Shown: piece after piece, positions 1 to 6,968 of the stretch
Position numbering within the stretch: position 1 is the first letter of the stretch
How the letters are laid out: every line of letters begins with the position of its first letter
Origin: UBA8337 sp965658615
GTDB taxonomy: Bacteria > Pseudomonadota > Alphaproteobacteria > RS24
Direction: 5' to 3'
NCBI GenBank assembly: GCA_965658615.1
Contig: CBFHSX010000013.1
Location: forward strand, 1 to 37,660
DNA: 37,660 nucleotides
Notes under the pieces: model-generated
Told to the model about the DNA's origin: nothing
Seen by the model: the letters and a program-made list of their open reading frames with translations, nothing else
Database searches by the model: none
Translations under genes and position numbers: made by a program

Positions 1-1188
1 AATCCGCTGACCATTGCACCCGATGCGACATTGGAAGAGGCGCTCGACCTGATGACCGCCAATCGTATTTCCGGCGTGCCGGTGGTCGAGAAAAACGGCA
101 AGCTGGTGGGTATTTTGACCAATCGCGATGTGCGCTTTGCCTCCAACCCGTCGCAAAAAGTCTCGGAATTGATGACGCATGAAAATCTCGTCACGGTGAA
201 AGAGGCCGTTGGGCATGATGAAGCCAAGCGACTTTTGCACCATCATCGCATCGAAAAACTGCTTGTGGTGGATGATGATTATCATTGCATCGGGCTGATT
301 ACCGTCAAGGATATGGAAAAAGCGCAATTGCACCCAAATGCCGCAAAAGACGAGCAGGGGCGTCTGCGCGTTGCCGCCGCCACCACGGTTGGCGATGACG
401 GCTATGAACGCACCCAAGCGCTGGTCGATGCCGGCGTTGATCTGATTGTCGTCGATACGGCGCATGGTCATTCGGTGCGTGTCGGCGAAGCGGTGTCGCG
501 CATCAAGGCCCTGTCCAATTCCATTCAGGTCATGGCCGGCAATGTGGCCACAAAAGACGGCGCGCAATCGTTGATTGATGCCGGTGCGGATGCGATCAAG
601 GTCGGTATCGGCCCGGGGTCGATTTGCACCACGCGCGTGGTGGCCGGTGTCGGCGTGCCGCAATTGACTGCCATTATGGATGCGGTCGAGGCGGGCCGCA
701 AAGCCGGTGTGCCGATTATTGCCGATGGCGGCATTAAATATTCCGGCGATTTGGCCAAGGCCATGGCGGCCGGGGCAAGCTGCGTCATGGTCGGCTCTTT
801 GCTGGCCGGTACGGCAGAAAGCCCGGGCGAAACCTTTCTCTATCAGGGCCGCTCCTATAAGGCCTATCGTGGCATGGGATCGGTCGGGGCGATGGCGCGC
901 GGCTCGGCTGACCGCTATTTCCAACAGGATATTTCGGATACGCATAAGCTTGTGCCGGAAGGCATTGAAGGGCAAATTCCGTTTAAAGGGCCGGTTGAGC
1001 AAGTGGTTCATCAGCTGGTCGGCGGCTTGCGCGCCGCGATGGGCTATACCGGCGCGGCGACGATTGACGATTTGCACAAATGCGCCAAATTTGTCCGCAT
1101 GACCTCGGCCTCGCTGGCTGAAAGCCATGTGCATGATGTGACGATTACGCGCGAAGCGCCGAATTATCCGGGGTCCGGTAAAAACTAG
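1..1188 (+). CDS. guaB: IMP dehydrogenase, 3' part (5' end outside window)
   Basis: Inosine-5'-monophosphate dehydrogenase oxidises IMP to XMP with NAD+, the first committed step to GMP. The frame is open from base 1, giving 395 visible residues; the family is about 490 long, so roughly 90 N-terminal residues lie outside. Residues 1 to about 110 are the two CBS repeats (VPVV...GILTNRD, then LLVVDD...GLITVKD). The barrel follows, with AGNVAT, the catalytic loop GPGSICTTR (nucleophile Cys209 in this partial numbering), the ADGGIKYSGD phosphate-binding region and the flap GMGSVGAM. The TAG stop overlaps the GTG start of rsmB by one base, and guaA lies two genes downstream, so the three probably share an operon. 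Identity is certain; only the start is missing. Confidence 0.97.
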   Translation, partial: NPLTIAPDATLEEALDLMTANRISGVPVVEKNGKLVGILTNRDVRFASNPSQKVSELMTHENLVTVKEAVGHDEAKRLLHHHRIEKLLVVDDDYHCIGLITVKDMEKAQLHPNAAKDEQGRLRVAAATTVGDDGYERTQALVDAGVDLIVVDTAHGHSVRVGEAVSRIKALSNSIQVMAGNVATKDGAQSLIDAGADAIKVGIGPGSICTTRVVAGVGVPQLTAIMDAVEAGRKAGVPIIADGGIKYSGDLAKAMAAGASCVMVGSLLAGTAESPGETFLYQGRSYKAYRGMGSVGAMARGSADRYFQQDISDTHKLVPEGIEGQIPFKGPVEQVVHQLVGGLRAAMGYTGAATIDDLHKCAKFVRMTSASLAESHVHDVTITREAPNYPGSGKN

Positions 1189-2429
1189 TGCGTCCGGCTG
1201 CGCGTCTTCAGGCGATTGCCGATTTATTGGCCAAAGTGCTGGCAGACGGCCAAGCTGCGGATAAAATCGTGCAGGGCTGGGGGCGGCAAAACCGCTATGC
1301 CGGCTCCAAAGACCGGCGCAATATTTCCGACCGCCTGTTTGCCATATTGCGTCATTACCCCAATCTGACGGCGCGGCTCGGCACGGATACCCCGCTTTTG
1401 GTCACCATGCTGGCCACGCATTATCTTGAGGGCGAAACGCTGGAGGGCGTGTTGGCACTGGCTGATGGCAGTCAATATGCGCCCGCGCCGTTAAGCGCGG
1501 CGGATGCCAAAACCCTAACCCATGCCGCGACTGTGCAGCCGAAAGACAAAGCGGCGCAGCTTGGCGTGCCGGCTTGGCTGCTCGGCGATATCGAGGCGCA
1601 GCTTGGCGATGCGACGGCCTCGGTCTTGCAGGCGATGACGCAGCGCGCGCCATTGGATGTGCGGGTCAATAGTCTGAAAGCGACGCAAGAGGAGGCTTTG
1701 GCGGCACTGGCAGAAGACGGCTTTGCCGCCGCGCCGCATAGCCGGATTGAGGGCGCCTTGCGGCTTCAGGGAAGCCCGCGTCTGGCCGAGGCGGCGGCGT
1801 TTAAAAAGGGCCTTATCGAGGTGCAGGATGGCGGGGCGCAAGCCGTCGCTGCCATGTGCGCGGCGCAGCCTTTCGAGACGGTGATGGATTTCTGCGCCGG
1901 TGCCGGTGGCAAGGCGCTGGCCATGGCTGCTGCGATGAATAATAGAGGCCGCTTGCTGGTGCATGATGCGATTGCGCCGCGACTGAAAGGGCTGGGCGCG
2001 CGCGTCAAGCGCGCCGGTGTTGAGATTATCGAGACCGTCGCGCCGCAGGATTTGCACATCCTCGAGGGCCAATGCGATTTGGTGGTGGCCGATGTGCCAT
2101 GCAGCGGGGCCGGACGGTGGCGGCGTGCGCCCGAGACCAAGGTCCGACTCACGCAAGACGAACTGGACGCATTGCGTGCTCTGCAAGCCGATATATTGCG
2201 CCACGCCGCGACATTGGTAAAACCGGGCGGCCGCTTGGCGTATATGACCTGCTCTGTGCTGGCCAGCGAGAACCGCGACCAAGTGCAGCGCTTTAGCGAG
2301 GAAAATCAGTCATTTAGCCTGTCAGAAACGGCTGTCTGTCTGGGGCAGAAGGGGATGGCGCAAGTGCATCCGGTCAATGCCGACACAGATGGGCTGTTTT
2401 GCGCCGTGCTGGAAAAGGACGGGGCTTGA
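1188..2429 (+). CDS. rsmB: 16S rRNA m5C967 methyltransferase (RsmB/Sun family)
   Basis: SAM-dependent RNA cytosine-C5 methyltransferase of the RsmB/NOL1/NOP2 family, predicted to methylate C967 of 16S rRNA. The 413 residues have a helical NusB-like N-terminal part (about 1-135). A Rossmann methyltransferase domain follows, with SAM motif I VMDFCAGAGGKA near residue 231, motif IV DVPCSGAGRW near 302 and the catalytic-cysteine motif MTCSV near 353. Both family cysteines (PC and TCS) are present. It starts with GTG overlapping the guaB stop by one base, implying coupled translation. The guaB-rsmB-guaA order is typical of alphaproteobacteria. Base specificity is inferred from family and length; another RsmB/RsmF-type site cannot be excluded. 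Confidence 0.9.
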   Translation: MRPAARLQAIADLLAKVLADGQAADKIVQGWGRQNRYAGSKDRRNISDRLFAILRHYPNLTARLGTDTPLLVTMLATHYLEGETLEGVLALADGSQYAPAPLSAADAKTLTHAATVQPKDKAAQLGVPAWLLGDIEAQLGDATASVLQAMTQRAPLDVRVNSLKATQEEALAALAEDGFAAAPHSRIEGALRLQGSPRLAEAAAFKKGLIEVQDGGAQAVAAMCAAQPFETVMDFCAGAGGKALAMAAAMNNRGRLLVHDAIAPRLKGLGARVKRAGVEIIETVAPQDLHILEGQCDLVVADVPCSGAGRWRRAPETKVRLTQDELDALRALQADILRHAATLVKPGGRLAYMTCSVLASENRDQVQRFSEENQSFSLSETAVCLGQKGMAQVHPVNADTDGLFCAVLEKDGA

Positions 2430-2459
2430 TTTTAGCCCGTAAAGTTGCGAGACAAAGTC

Positions 2460-2966
2460 ATGATGAAATCACGCAAAATTACTACCTTGGCCCTGCTGGC
2501 AAGCCTGTTGGGCACCGGCGCGGCTCATGCCATTTCCGACCGCTATCGCGACCTGTCGGCGCGACTGGCCACCAATGCTGAGCAAGAATTATTGCAGGGC
2601 AAACCGCAGCAAGCCGATGAGTTGCTCAATCTGGCGCTGACGGCTGACCCGGGCAATGCGCAAGCCTATGTGATGAAAGGCCAAGCGCAAGGCAAGTTGG
2701 ACAATAAGGAAGAGGCGTTGCGCCTCATCGCGGTCGGGCTGGATATTGAGCCGGGCGATCAAGCGGCGCTGAAATTGCAGGGCGAGGCGGCGTTGGCCTT
2801 GGGTGATGTCGAGCAGGCACAAACCGCGCTTACCCGTTTGCGTACCGTTTGTAAGGCGCCCTGCGAGGCGGCCAATGATCTGGCTGCGGCGATAGAGGCC
2901 GGCAGCGCCGCGCAAGAGGCCGGCAGCGCCACCCAAGAGGCCGGCAGCGCCACGCAAGAGGACTGA
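2460..2966 (+). CDS. periplasmic TPR-repeat protein
   Basis: A 168-residue protein with an N-terminal signal peptide (basic MMKSRK, hydrophobic core, likely cleavage after AHA near residue 23). About three helical tetratricopeptide-like repeats follow (for example AQAYVMKGQAQGKLDNKEEA and QAALKLQGEAALALGDVEQA). It is probably exported to the periplasm as a protein-interaction scaffold; its partner is unknown. I chose ATG 2460 (or 2463) over TTG 2445 because it places a clean signal peptide at the N terminus. The C terminus is three copies of a seven-residue repeat followed by ED. It lies between rsmB and guaA, two bases before guaA, so it should be co-transcribed with purine genes although no functional link is evident. 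Confidence 0.75.
   Translation: MMKSRKITTLALLASLLGTGAAHAISDRYRDLSARLATNAEQELLQGKPQQADELLNLALTADPGNAQAYVMKGQAQGKLDNKEEALRLIAVGLDIEPGDQAALKLQGEAALALGDVEQAQTALTRLRTVCKAPCEAANDLAAAIEAGSAAQEAGSATQEAGSATQED
2895..2957 (+). repeat. three tandem 21-bp repeats in the TPR gene
   Basis: Three in-frame copies of a 21-bp unit (2895-2915, 2916-2936, 2937-2957) encode E-A-G-S-A-[AT]-Q. Copies differ only at one or two positions around ccgcgcaa/ccacccaa/ccacgcaa. The array ends three codons before the stop, so its copy number can change without disturbing the TPR domain. Confidence 0.9.
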
Positions 2967-2968
2967 GT

Positions 2969-4507
2969 ATGGACCGTATTCTGATTGTTGATTTCGGTTC
3001 GCAAGTCACGCAGCTGATTGCGCGCCGCGTGCGCGAAAGCGGTGTGTATTGCGAGATTGTGCCGTTTAACAGCGCCGAAAAAGCCTTTGCCGACATGGCA
3101 CCAAAGGCGGTTATTTTGTCGGGCGGCCCCAATTCTGTGGCCGATATAGACACGCCGCGCGCGCCGGAAAGTATTTTGAATGCGGGCTTGCCGATCCTCG
3201 GTATTTGCTATGGTCAGCAGACACTTTGCGCGCAATTGGGCGGCGCGGTCGAGCAGTCTGACGAACGCGAGTTTGGTCGCGCCATGCTGGATATCAAAAA
3301 CCCATCGCCGCTATTTGACGGCATTGAGGGCGATGCGGTGCAGGTCTGGATGAGCCATGGCGACCGCGTCAGTCAATTGCCCGACGGCTTTGAGATTATC
3401 GGGACGTCGGAAAACGCCCCCTATGCGGCGATTGCCAATGAAGCGCAGAAGATTTACGGCGTACAGTTTCACCCGGAAGTGGTGCACACGCCGGATGGCG
3501 CGACTATGCTCAAAAACTTCACCCATAAAATTGCCGGCTGCAAAGGCGATTGGAGCATGGCGGCGTTTCGCGAAAAAGCCATTTCCGATATTCGCGCGCA
3601 AGTCGGTGAAGGCCGTGTCATTTGCGGCCTGTCGGGCGGCGTTGACAGCTCGGTGGTTGCGGTGCTGCTGCACGAGGCCATTGGCGAACAACTAACTTGT
3701 GTTTACGTCGATACGGGCATGATGCGGGCCGGTGAGAGCGAGCAAGTGGTCGGGCTGTTCCGCGACCATTTCAATATTAAGCTGGTGCATAAAGATGCGT
3801 CAGAGCTGTTCCTCGGCAAGCTGGACGGCGTGTCCGATCCGGAGCAAAAGCGCAAAATCATTGGTGGCACATTTATCGACGTGTTTGAAGAAGAAGCCAA
3901 TGCGGTCGGCGGGGCCGATTTTCTGGCCCAAGGCACGCTTTACCCTGATGTTATCGAAAGTGTTTCTTTCACCGGCGGGCCGAGTGTGACGATTAAGAGC
4001 CACCACAATGTGGGCGGTTTGCCGGAGCGGATGAATATGCAATTGGTCGAGCCGGTGCGCGAATTGTTCAAAGATGAGGTGCGCGCTCTGGGTCAAGAAC
4101 TGGGGTTGCCTGAAGCCTTTGTCGGGCGGCATCCTTTCCCCGGGCCGGGGCTGGCCATTCGTATCCCCGGTGAGATTACCGGCGAGAAGCTGGAAATCCT
4201 GCGTAAAGCCGATACGGTCTATCTCGATGAGATCAGAAATCACGGCCTGTATGATGAGATTTGGCAGGCTTTCGCTGTGTTGCTGCCGGTGCGCACGGTC
4301 GGCGTGATGGGCGATAGCCGCACATATGATTATGTCTGCGCGCTGCGCGCGGTCACCTCTACCGATGGCATGACGGCGGATTATTATCCGTTCAGCCACG
4401 ACTTTCTAAGCCGCGTCTCGACCCGCATCATCAATGAAGTGCGCGGCATTAACCGCGTCGTCTATGACATCACCTCAAAGCCCCCGGGGACGATTGAGTG
4501 GGAATAA
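2969..4507 (+). CDS. guaA: GMP synthase (glutamine-hydrolysing)
   Basis: Converts XMP to GMP using ATP and glutamine. It has 512 residues, the usual length. The class I glutamine amidotransferase domain (1 to about 195) has nucleophile Cys80 in GICYGQQ and His/Glu in VQFHPEV. The ATP pyrophosphatase domain has the PP-loop LSGGVDSSV near residues 221-229. The C-terminal dimerisation domain ends in the conserved KPPGTIEWE. ATG 2969 follows the TPR gene by two bases. The last codons form the left copy of a 13-bp direct repeat bounding an AT-rich insert, so the present TAA stop appears to be supplied by inserted DNA; the presumed ancestral TGA is preserved at 5192-5194. The protein itself is intact. 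Confidence 0.98.
   Translation: MDRILIVDFGSQVTQLIARRVRESGVYCEIVPFNSAEKAFADMAPKAVILSGGPNSVADIDTPRAPESILNAGLPILGICYGQQTLCAQLGGAVEQSDEREFGRAMLDIKNPSPLFDGIEGDAVQVWMSHGDRVSQLPDGFEIIGTSENAPYAAIANEAQKIYGVQFHPEVVHTPDGATMLKNFTHKIAGCKGDWSMAAFREKAISDIRAQVGEGRVICGLSGGVDSSVVAVLLHEAIGEQLTCVYVDTGMMRAGESEQVVGLFRDHFNIKLVHKDASELFLGKLDGVSDPEQKRKIIGGTFIDVFEEEANAVGGADFLAQGTLYPDVIESVSFTGGPSVTIKSHHNVGGLPERMNMQLVEPVRELFKDEVRALGQELGLPEAFVGRHPFPGPGLAIRIPGEITGEKLEILRKADTVYLDEIRNHGLYDEIWQAFAVLLPVRTVGVMGDSRTYDYVCALRAVTSTDGMTADYYPFSHDFLSRVSTRIINEVRGINRVVYDITSKPPGTIEWE
4493..4505 (+). repeat. left direct repeat (attL-like) in guaA 3' end
   Basis: ATTGAGTGGGAAT, encoding I-E-W-E plus the first base of the stop. It is identical to 5180-5192, 687 bp downstream. 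The 3' end of guaA is a documented integration site for genomic islands that use tyrosine recombinases, so these are read as attL/attR. Confidence 0.75.
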
Positions 4508-4560
4508 GAAAAATGCATATTAAAATAAAAAATTTAATTCTTTAATATCAGGAGATAGAC

Positions 4561-4947
4561 ATGAATAAAGAAAGTTTTTTTTTAATATTTTCTGCTGTAG
4601 GAGTTTTTCCTATTGCTTTGGTTTATGGCGCTTATCCAAGTGTTAGTCTGCCTTTTTTTTATGACATAGAGATAACTAATAATAATTTAGCTAACGTCTT
4701 TAGAGCAATTATGGGGATGTATATTGCTTTTAATATTTTTTGGATAAGTGGTGCTTTAATTCAATCAATGCGAATAGGTGCACTTTGGAGCTTGTTTGTT
4801 TTTTATATTGGTGCAGGAGCAGGAAGGTTCTTAAGTATTGTTATTGATGGCACACCAGATACAATTTTCATAATATATTTAATTTTAGAGATTATTGGTG
4901 CAGCAATTTCTTACTGGCTTATTAGAGGAATAAAAAATAATAGTTAA
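4561..4947 (+). CDS. small four-helix membrane protein (DUF4345-like)
   Basis: 128 residues with four hydrophobic segments: about 5-27, 45-68, 72-93 and 97-121. The pattern (FRAIMGMYIAFNIFWISGA ... GAGAGRFLSIVIDG) resembles the uncharacterised DUF4345 family of small inner-membrane proteins, a match made from memory. A good Shine-Dalgarno, AGGAGA, precedes the ATG. Codon and base use are strongly AT-biased (many TTT, ATT, AAT), unlike every neighbour, which fits acquisition with the guaA insert. Function unknown. It is the only cargo of the element and is fully open, so it may be expressed. Confidence 0.7.
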   Translation: MNKESFFLIFSAVGVFPIALVYGAYPSVSLPFFYDIEITNNNLANVFRAIMGMYIAFNIFWISGALIQSMRIGALWSLFVFYIGAGAGRFLSIVIDGTPDTIFIIYLILEIIGAAISYWLIRGIKNNS

Positions 4948-5005
4948 ATTTATGGATGATACTGCTGAGATGATAAAAGATGAGAGAGACGAGCTATTCG
5001 TGTTC

Positions 5006-5029
5006 TAGCCGCCGTGGGTTTAACGGCTA
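5006..5029. repeat. hairpin inside the guaA insert
   Basis: TAGCCG (5006-5011) pairs with CGGCTA (5024-5029); an alternative stem is GCCGT/ACGGC with a 7-base loop. It lies 58 bp after the small membrane-protein gene and is the only GC-rich structure in the insert. It has no T-tract, so it is a poor terminator. Confidence 0.4.
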
Positions 5030-5062
5030 TTCAAATCACGCTATAAAGGGCTCATAATTCCG

Positions 5063-5077
5063 TTACCAAAGTGGTAA
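5063..5077. repeat. inverted repeat TTACCA-AAG-TGGTAA
   Basis: A perfect 6-bp inverted repeat around AAG, part of a family of GTTACCA sites near the right end of the insert (others at 5115 and 5126). It is a candidate recombinase- or accessory-protein-binding site. No gene overlaps it. Confidence 0.45.
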
Positions 5078-5113
5078 GTTTTATGAGGAAATATTGTGTT
5101 GTCGGTTAAGGGC

Positions 5114-5133
5114 AGTTACCACATAGTTACCAC
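5114..5133. repeat. two direct AGTTACCAC repeats near the right att-like site
   Basis: AGTTACCAC occurs at 5114-5122 and 5125-5133, an 11-bp period (one helical turn), about 47-66 bp inside the right 13-bp repeat. Arm-type binding sites of tyrosine recombinases have this arrangement. The role is inferred. Confidence 0.5.
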
Positions 5134-5179
5134 GAGTTTAAAAAAGATAATTAAATCAATAAGTTACAATACGGTGGTT

Positions 5180-5192
5180 ATTGAGTGGGAAT
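5180..5192 (+). repeat. right direct repeat (attR-like)
   Basis: The second copy of ATTGAGTGGGAAT. In frame, the preceding bases read T-V-V, so the right end encodes TVVIEWE followed by TGA (5192-5194), a duplicated guaA tail. That TGA overlaps the ATG at 5191. Confidence 0.75.
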
Positions 5193-5418
5193 GATGGATC
5201 GCAAAAGGGTGCTTGAATGGTTTGGCGTTTTGACCGCTATTGCTTATTCGCTGCTGGTCGCATCCAATACAGGCTATGAGGTGATCGGCTTTGCGCTCTT
5301 GTTTATCTCGGCCCTGTCCATCGCCGCATGGGCCTATCTGTGCAAACATTACGGCATGCTGCTATTGCAATTTTTTTACGCTACGGCGGGGATTATCGGC
5401 GTGGTGCGCTGGTATTGA
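5191..5418 (+). CDS. small membrane protein, formerly coupled to guaA
   Basis: 75 residues from ATG 5191 (a second ATG follows at once at 5194). It has a short basic N terminus (MMDRKR) and two or three hydrophobic segments (about 9-24, 28-48 and 55-72), ending GVVRWY. I do not recognise a named family with confidence. The start lies within the duplicated guaA tail: ATG overlaps the ancestral guaA TGA as ATGA. Before the insertion it was therefore probably translated by coupling to guaA. There is no good independent Shine-Dalgarno now. GTG 5185 is an alternative start but lies inside the repeat. Confidence 0.65.
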   Translation: MMDRKRVLEWFGVLTAIAYSLLVASNTGYEVIGFALLFISALSIAAWAYLCKHYGMLLLQFFYATAGIIGVVRWY

Positions 5419-5526
5419 TAAAGCTTTCATAAAGCTCATCTCTTGCGCCGCGCGCGCTTCTCATTTATCTGTTCACCGGTCTTTGCCGCGCCGCGGCGTG
5501 TCCATCCTTAAGCTTTGGAGTGAAGC

Positions 5527-5871
5527 ATGTCTGATTTTGAAAATGCCGAATTTGAGAATGCCGAATTTTTGAATGCGAGTGTCGCGCGCGAGGCCAATGT
5601 GTATTTTGACGGCAAGGTGACCAGTCGCACCATTCATCTGAGCGATGGCACGCGCAAGACGCTGGGCGTCATGCTGCCGGGCGATTATGAGTTTGAAACA
5701 GCTGCTGCCGAGGAAATGGATTTTTCTTCCGGCGAATTGGATGTCTTGTTGCCCGGCGCTGATGACTGGCAGCGTATTACCGGGCCGCAAAGTTTTGACG
5801 TGCCGGCCAATGCATCGTTCAAATTGAGGGTGCATACAATCGCCAATTATTGCTGCTCGTATTTCGACTAG
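5527..5871 (+). CDS. ppnP: pyrimidine/purine nucleoside phosphorylase (PpnP, DUF1255)
   Basis: A small cupin-fold nucleoside phosphorylase that splits nucleosides into base and ribose-1-phosphate. The core from about residue 23 matches the roughly 94-residue PpnP/YaiE family: NVYFDGKVTS, LGVMLPGDYEFET, AEEMDFSSGELDVLLPGADDW, FDVPANASFKLRV and a C-terminal CCSYF. ATG 5527 has the Shine-Dalgarno GGAGTGA. The first about 20 residues (MSDFENAEFENAEFLNAS) are an acidic, internally repeated extension not found in the Escherichia coli protein. A start inside this segment is possible but has no better ribosome-binding site. It fits the purine-salvage character of the neighbourhood. Confidence 0.88.
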   Translation: MSDFENAEFENAEFLNASVAREANVYFDGKVTSRTIHLSDGTRKTLGVMLPGDYEFETAAAEEMDFSSGELDVLLPGADDWQRITGPQSFDVPANASFKLRVHTIANYCCSYFD

Positions 5872-5949
5872 GCTTGCCCGATAGGTCTGGCCTGTCTAAG
5901 CTCGTGCAAAAGAGCATGTGAAAACAGCATGTGAAAACGGGGGCCGCAT

Positions 5950-6492
5950 ATGCAGGGCACAGTCGAGAAACTTTTTCGTTCCGACAGCCACAGCTTTTCG
6001 AAATATGAAGCGCCATGCCTTACCTTCATCACCGGCGAGGGGATTGAGGGCGACGCGCATTGCGGCGCTTATGTGAAACATCGCTGGGATGCGCGCCGCT
6101 CGCCGAAGCAGCCCAATTTGCGGCAAGTGCATCTTATTGCGGCAGAGGCGCTGGCCGAGTTGAACCCGCTTGGCTATGACGTGCCGGCGGGCGCGCTGGG
6201 TGAAAACATCTCTACTTCCGGGCTCGATCTCATTAATTTGCCCTTGCATAGCGAACTGGCGATTGGCGATGAAGTGCGCTTGCTGGTGCATGGCCTGCGC
6301 AGCCCGTGCCGTCATATCGAAACATACCAAGCCGGCCTTTTGGCGCACATGATTACGAAGGGCGACAATGGGGAGGCAGTGCGCAAAACCGGAATTATGA
6401 CCAGCGTGCTGCAAGGCGGTGTGCTGGAAGCCGGAGCGCCGATTAGCGTGCATTTGCCCGATGGGCCGCATGAAGAACTTCCGGTGCTATGA
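5950..6492 (+). CDS. MOSC-domain protein
   Basis: 180 residues making up a single MOSC (molybdenum-cofactor sulfurase C-terminal) domain of the YiiM-like, stand-alone type. Characteristic parts are GIEGDAHCGAYVKHR, RQVHLIAAEAL, the GENI motif (ALGENIS), LAIGDEVRL and the conserved cysteine in SPCRHIETYQ. Such proteins are thought to handle molybdenum-cofactor sulfur or N-hydroxylated substrates; the substrate here is unknown. The TGA stop overlaps the next start as ATGA, opening a run of overlapping genes. Confidence 0.85.
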   Translation: MQGTVEKLFRSDSHSFSKYEAPCLTFITGEGIEGDAHCGAYVKHRWDARRSPKQPNLRQVHLIAAEALAELNPLGYDVPAGALGENISTSGLDLINLPLHSELAIGDEVRLLVHGLRSPCRHIETYQAGLLAHMITKGDNGEAVRKTGIMTSVLQGGVLEAGAPISVHLPDGPHEELPVL

Positions 6493-6968
6493 TGCAGTTG
6501 AAAAATTTCCATCAAATCACGCCGCATATTGGCACAGCGGGTCATCCCAAGCCGGAGGATTTTCCGGCCATTGCGGCGGCTGGTTATGAGGTGGTGATTA
6601 ATCTGGCCATGCACGATGCCGATGATGCGATTGATGAGGAGGGCGCTTTGGTCAGCCAAGCGGGTATGAGTTACATCCATATGCCTGTGCCGTGGGAAGC
6701 GCCGACGGCCGAGCATCTCAAAACCTTTATCGGCCTGATGGATGCGCTGTCCGACAAACAAGTGCTGGTGCATTGCCAAGTCAATGCTCGCGTCTCGGCT
6801 TTCATGCTAAAATATCTGATCTTTAAAGGCGTACCCGAAGCCGCGGCGACGACACCGCTCATGGTCAAATGGAAGCCGCAAATGGATGATAATTGGAAAG
6901 CGTTTCTGGCGCTGACGCAGGAAGATGTGGCGCGGCTGGAGCGGCGCAGCAAGGAGGCAAAGCAATGA
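6489..6968 (+). CDS. protein-tyrosine-phosphatase-like protein (DSP fold)
   Basis: 159 residues of the dual-specificity/tyrosine-phosphatase-like superfamily. Seen are the N-terminal FHQITPHIGTAGHPKPEDFPAI region, the Asp-rich loop NLAMHDADDAI, and the P-loop VLVHCQVNARVSAF. The P-loop reads HC-X4-R rather than the canonical HC-X5-R; I recall a bacterial subfamily with HCxxNxRVS, but this needs checking. It may dephosphorylate a small molecule or protein; the substrate is unknown. Its start (ATG 6489, or 6492) overlaps the MOSC stop, and its TGA overlaps the next ATG, so the genes are translationally coupled. Confidence 0.75.
   Translation: MMQLKNFHQITPHIGTAGHPKPEDFPAIAAAGYEVVINLAMHDADDAIDEEGALVSQAGMSYIHMPVPWEAPTAEHLKTFIGLMDALSDKQVLVHCQVNARVSAFMLKYLIFKGVPEAAATTPLMVKWKPQMDDNWKAFLALTQEDVARLERRSKEAKQ

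Larger units (their letters stand above)
4493..5192 (+). mobile_element. mini-island or island remnant inserted at guaA
   Basis: About 0.69 kb lies between the two identical 13-bp repeats. It is conspicuously AT-rich, with long A/T runs in 4508-4560 and 5135-5175, against GC-rich flanks. It contains one membrane-protein gene (4561-4947) and about 230 bp of non-coding DNA with short GTTACCA repeats. No integrase or transposase frame is present. Removing one repeat plus the insert rebuilds guaA ending in TGA, with that stop overlapping the ATG of the next gene (5191) as ATGA. This is strong evidence that the DNA was inserted into a guaA-downstream gene pair. Whether it is a deletion remnant of a larger island or a small element mobilised in trans cannot be told from sequence alone. 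Confidence 0.7.

Noticed and set aside
4517..4548. ATATTAAA...TTTAATAT inverted repeat before the cargo gene
   Set aside because: In DNA this AT-rich, 8-bp A/T-only arms are likely by chance, and no T-tract or GC stem supports a terminator.
4952..5008. An 18-codon ORF in the guaA insert
   Set aside because: It has no Shine-Dalgarno, is very short and lies in AT-rich DNA where such frames are expected by chance.
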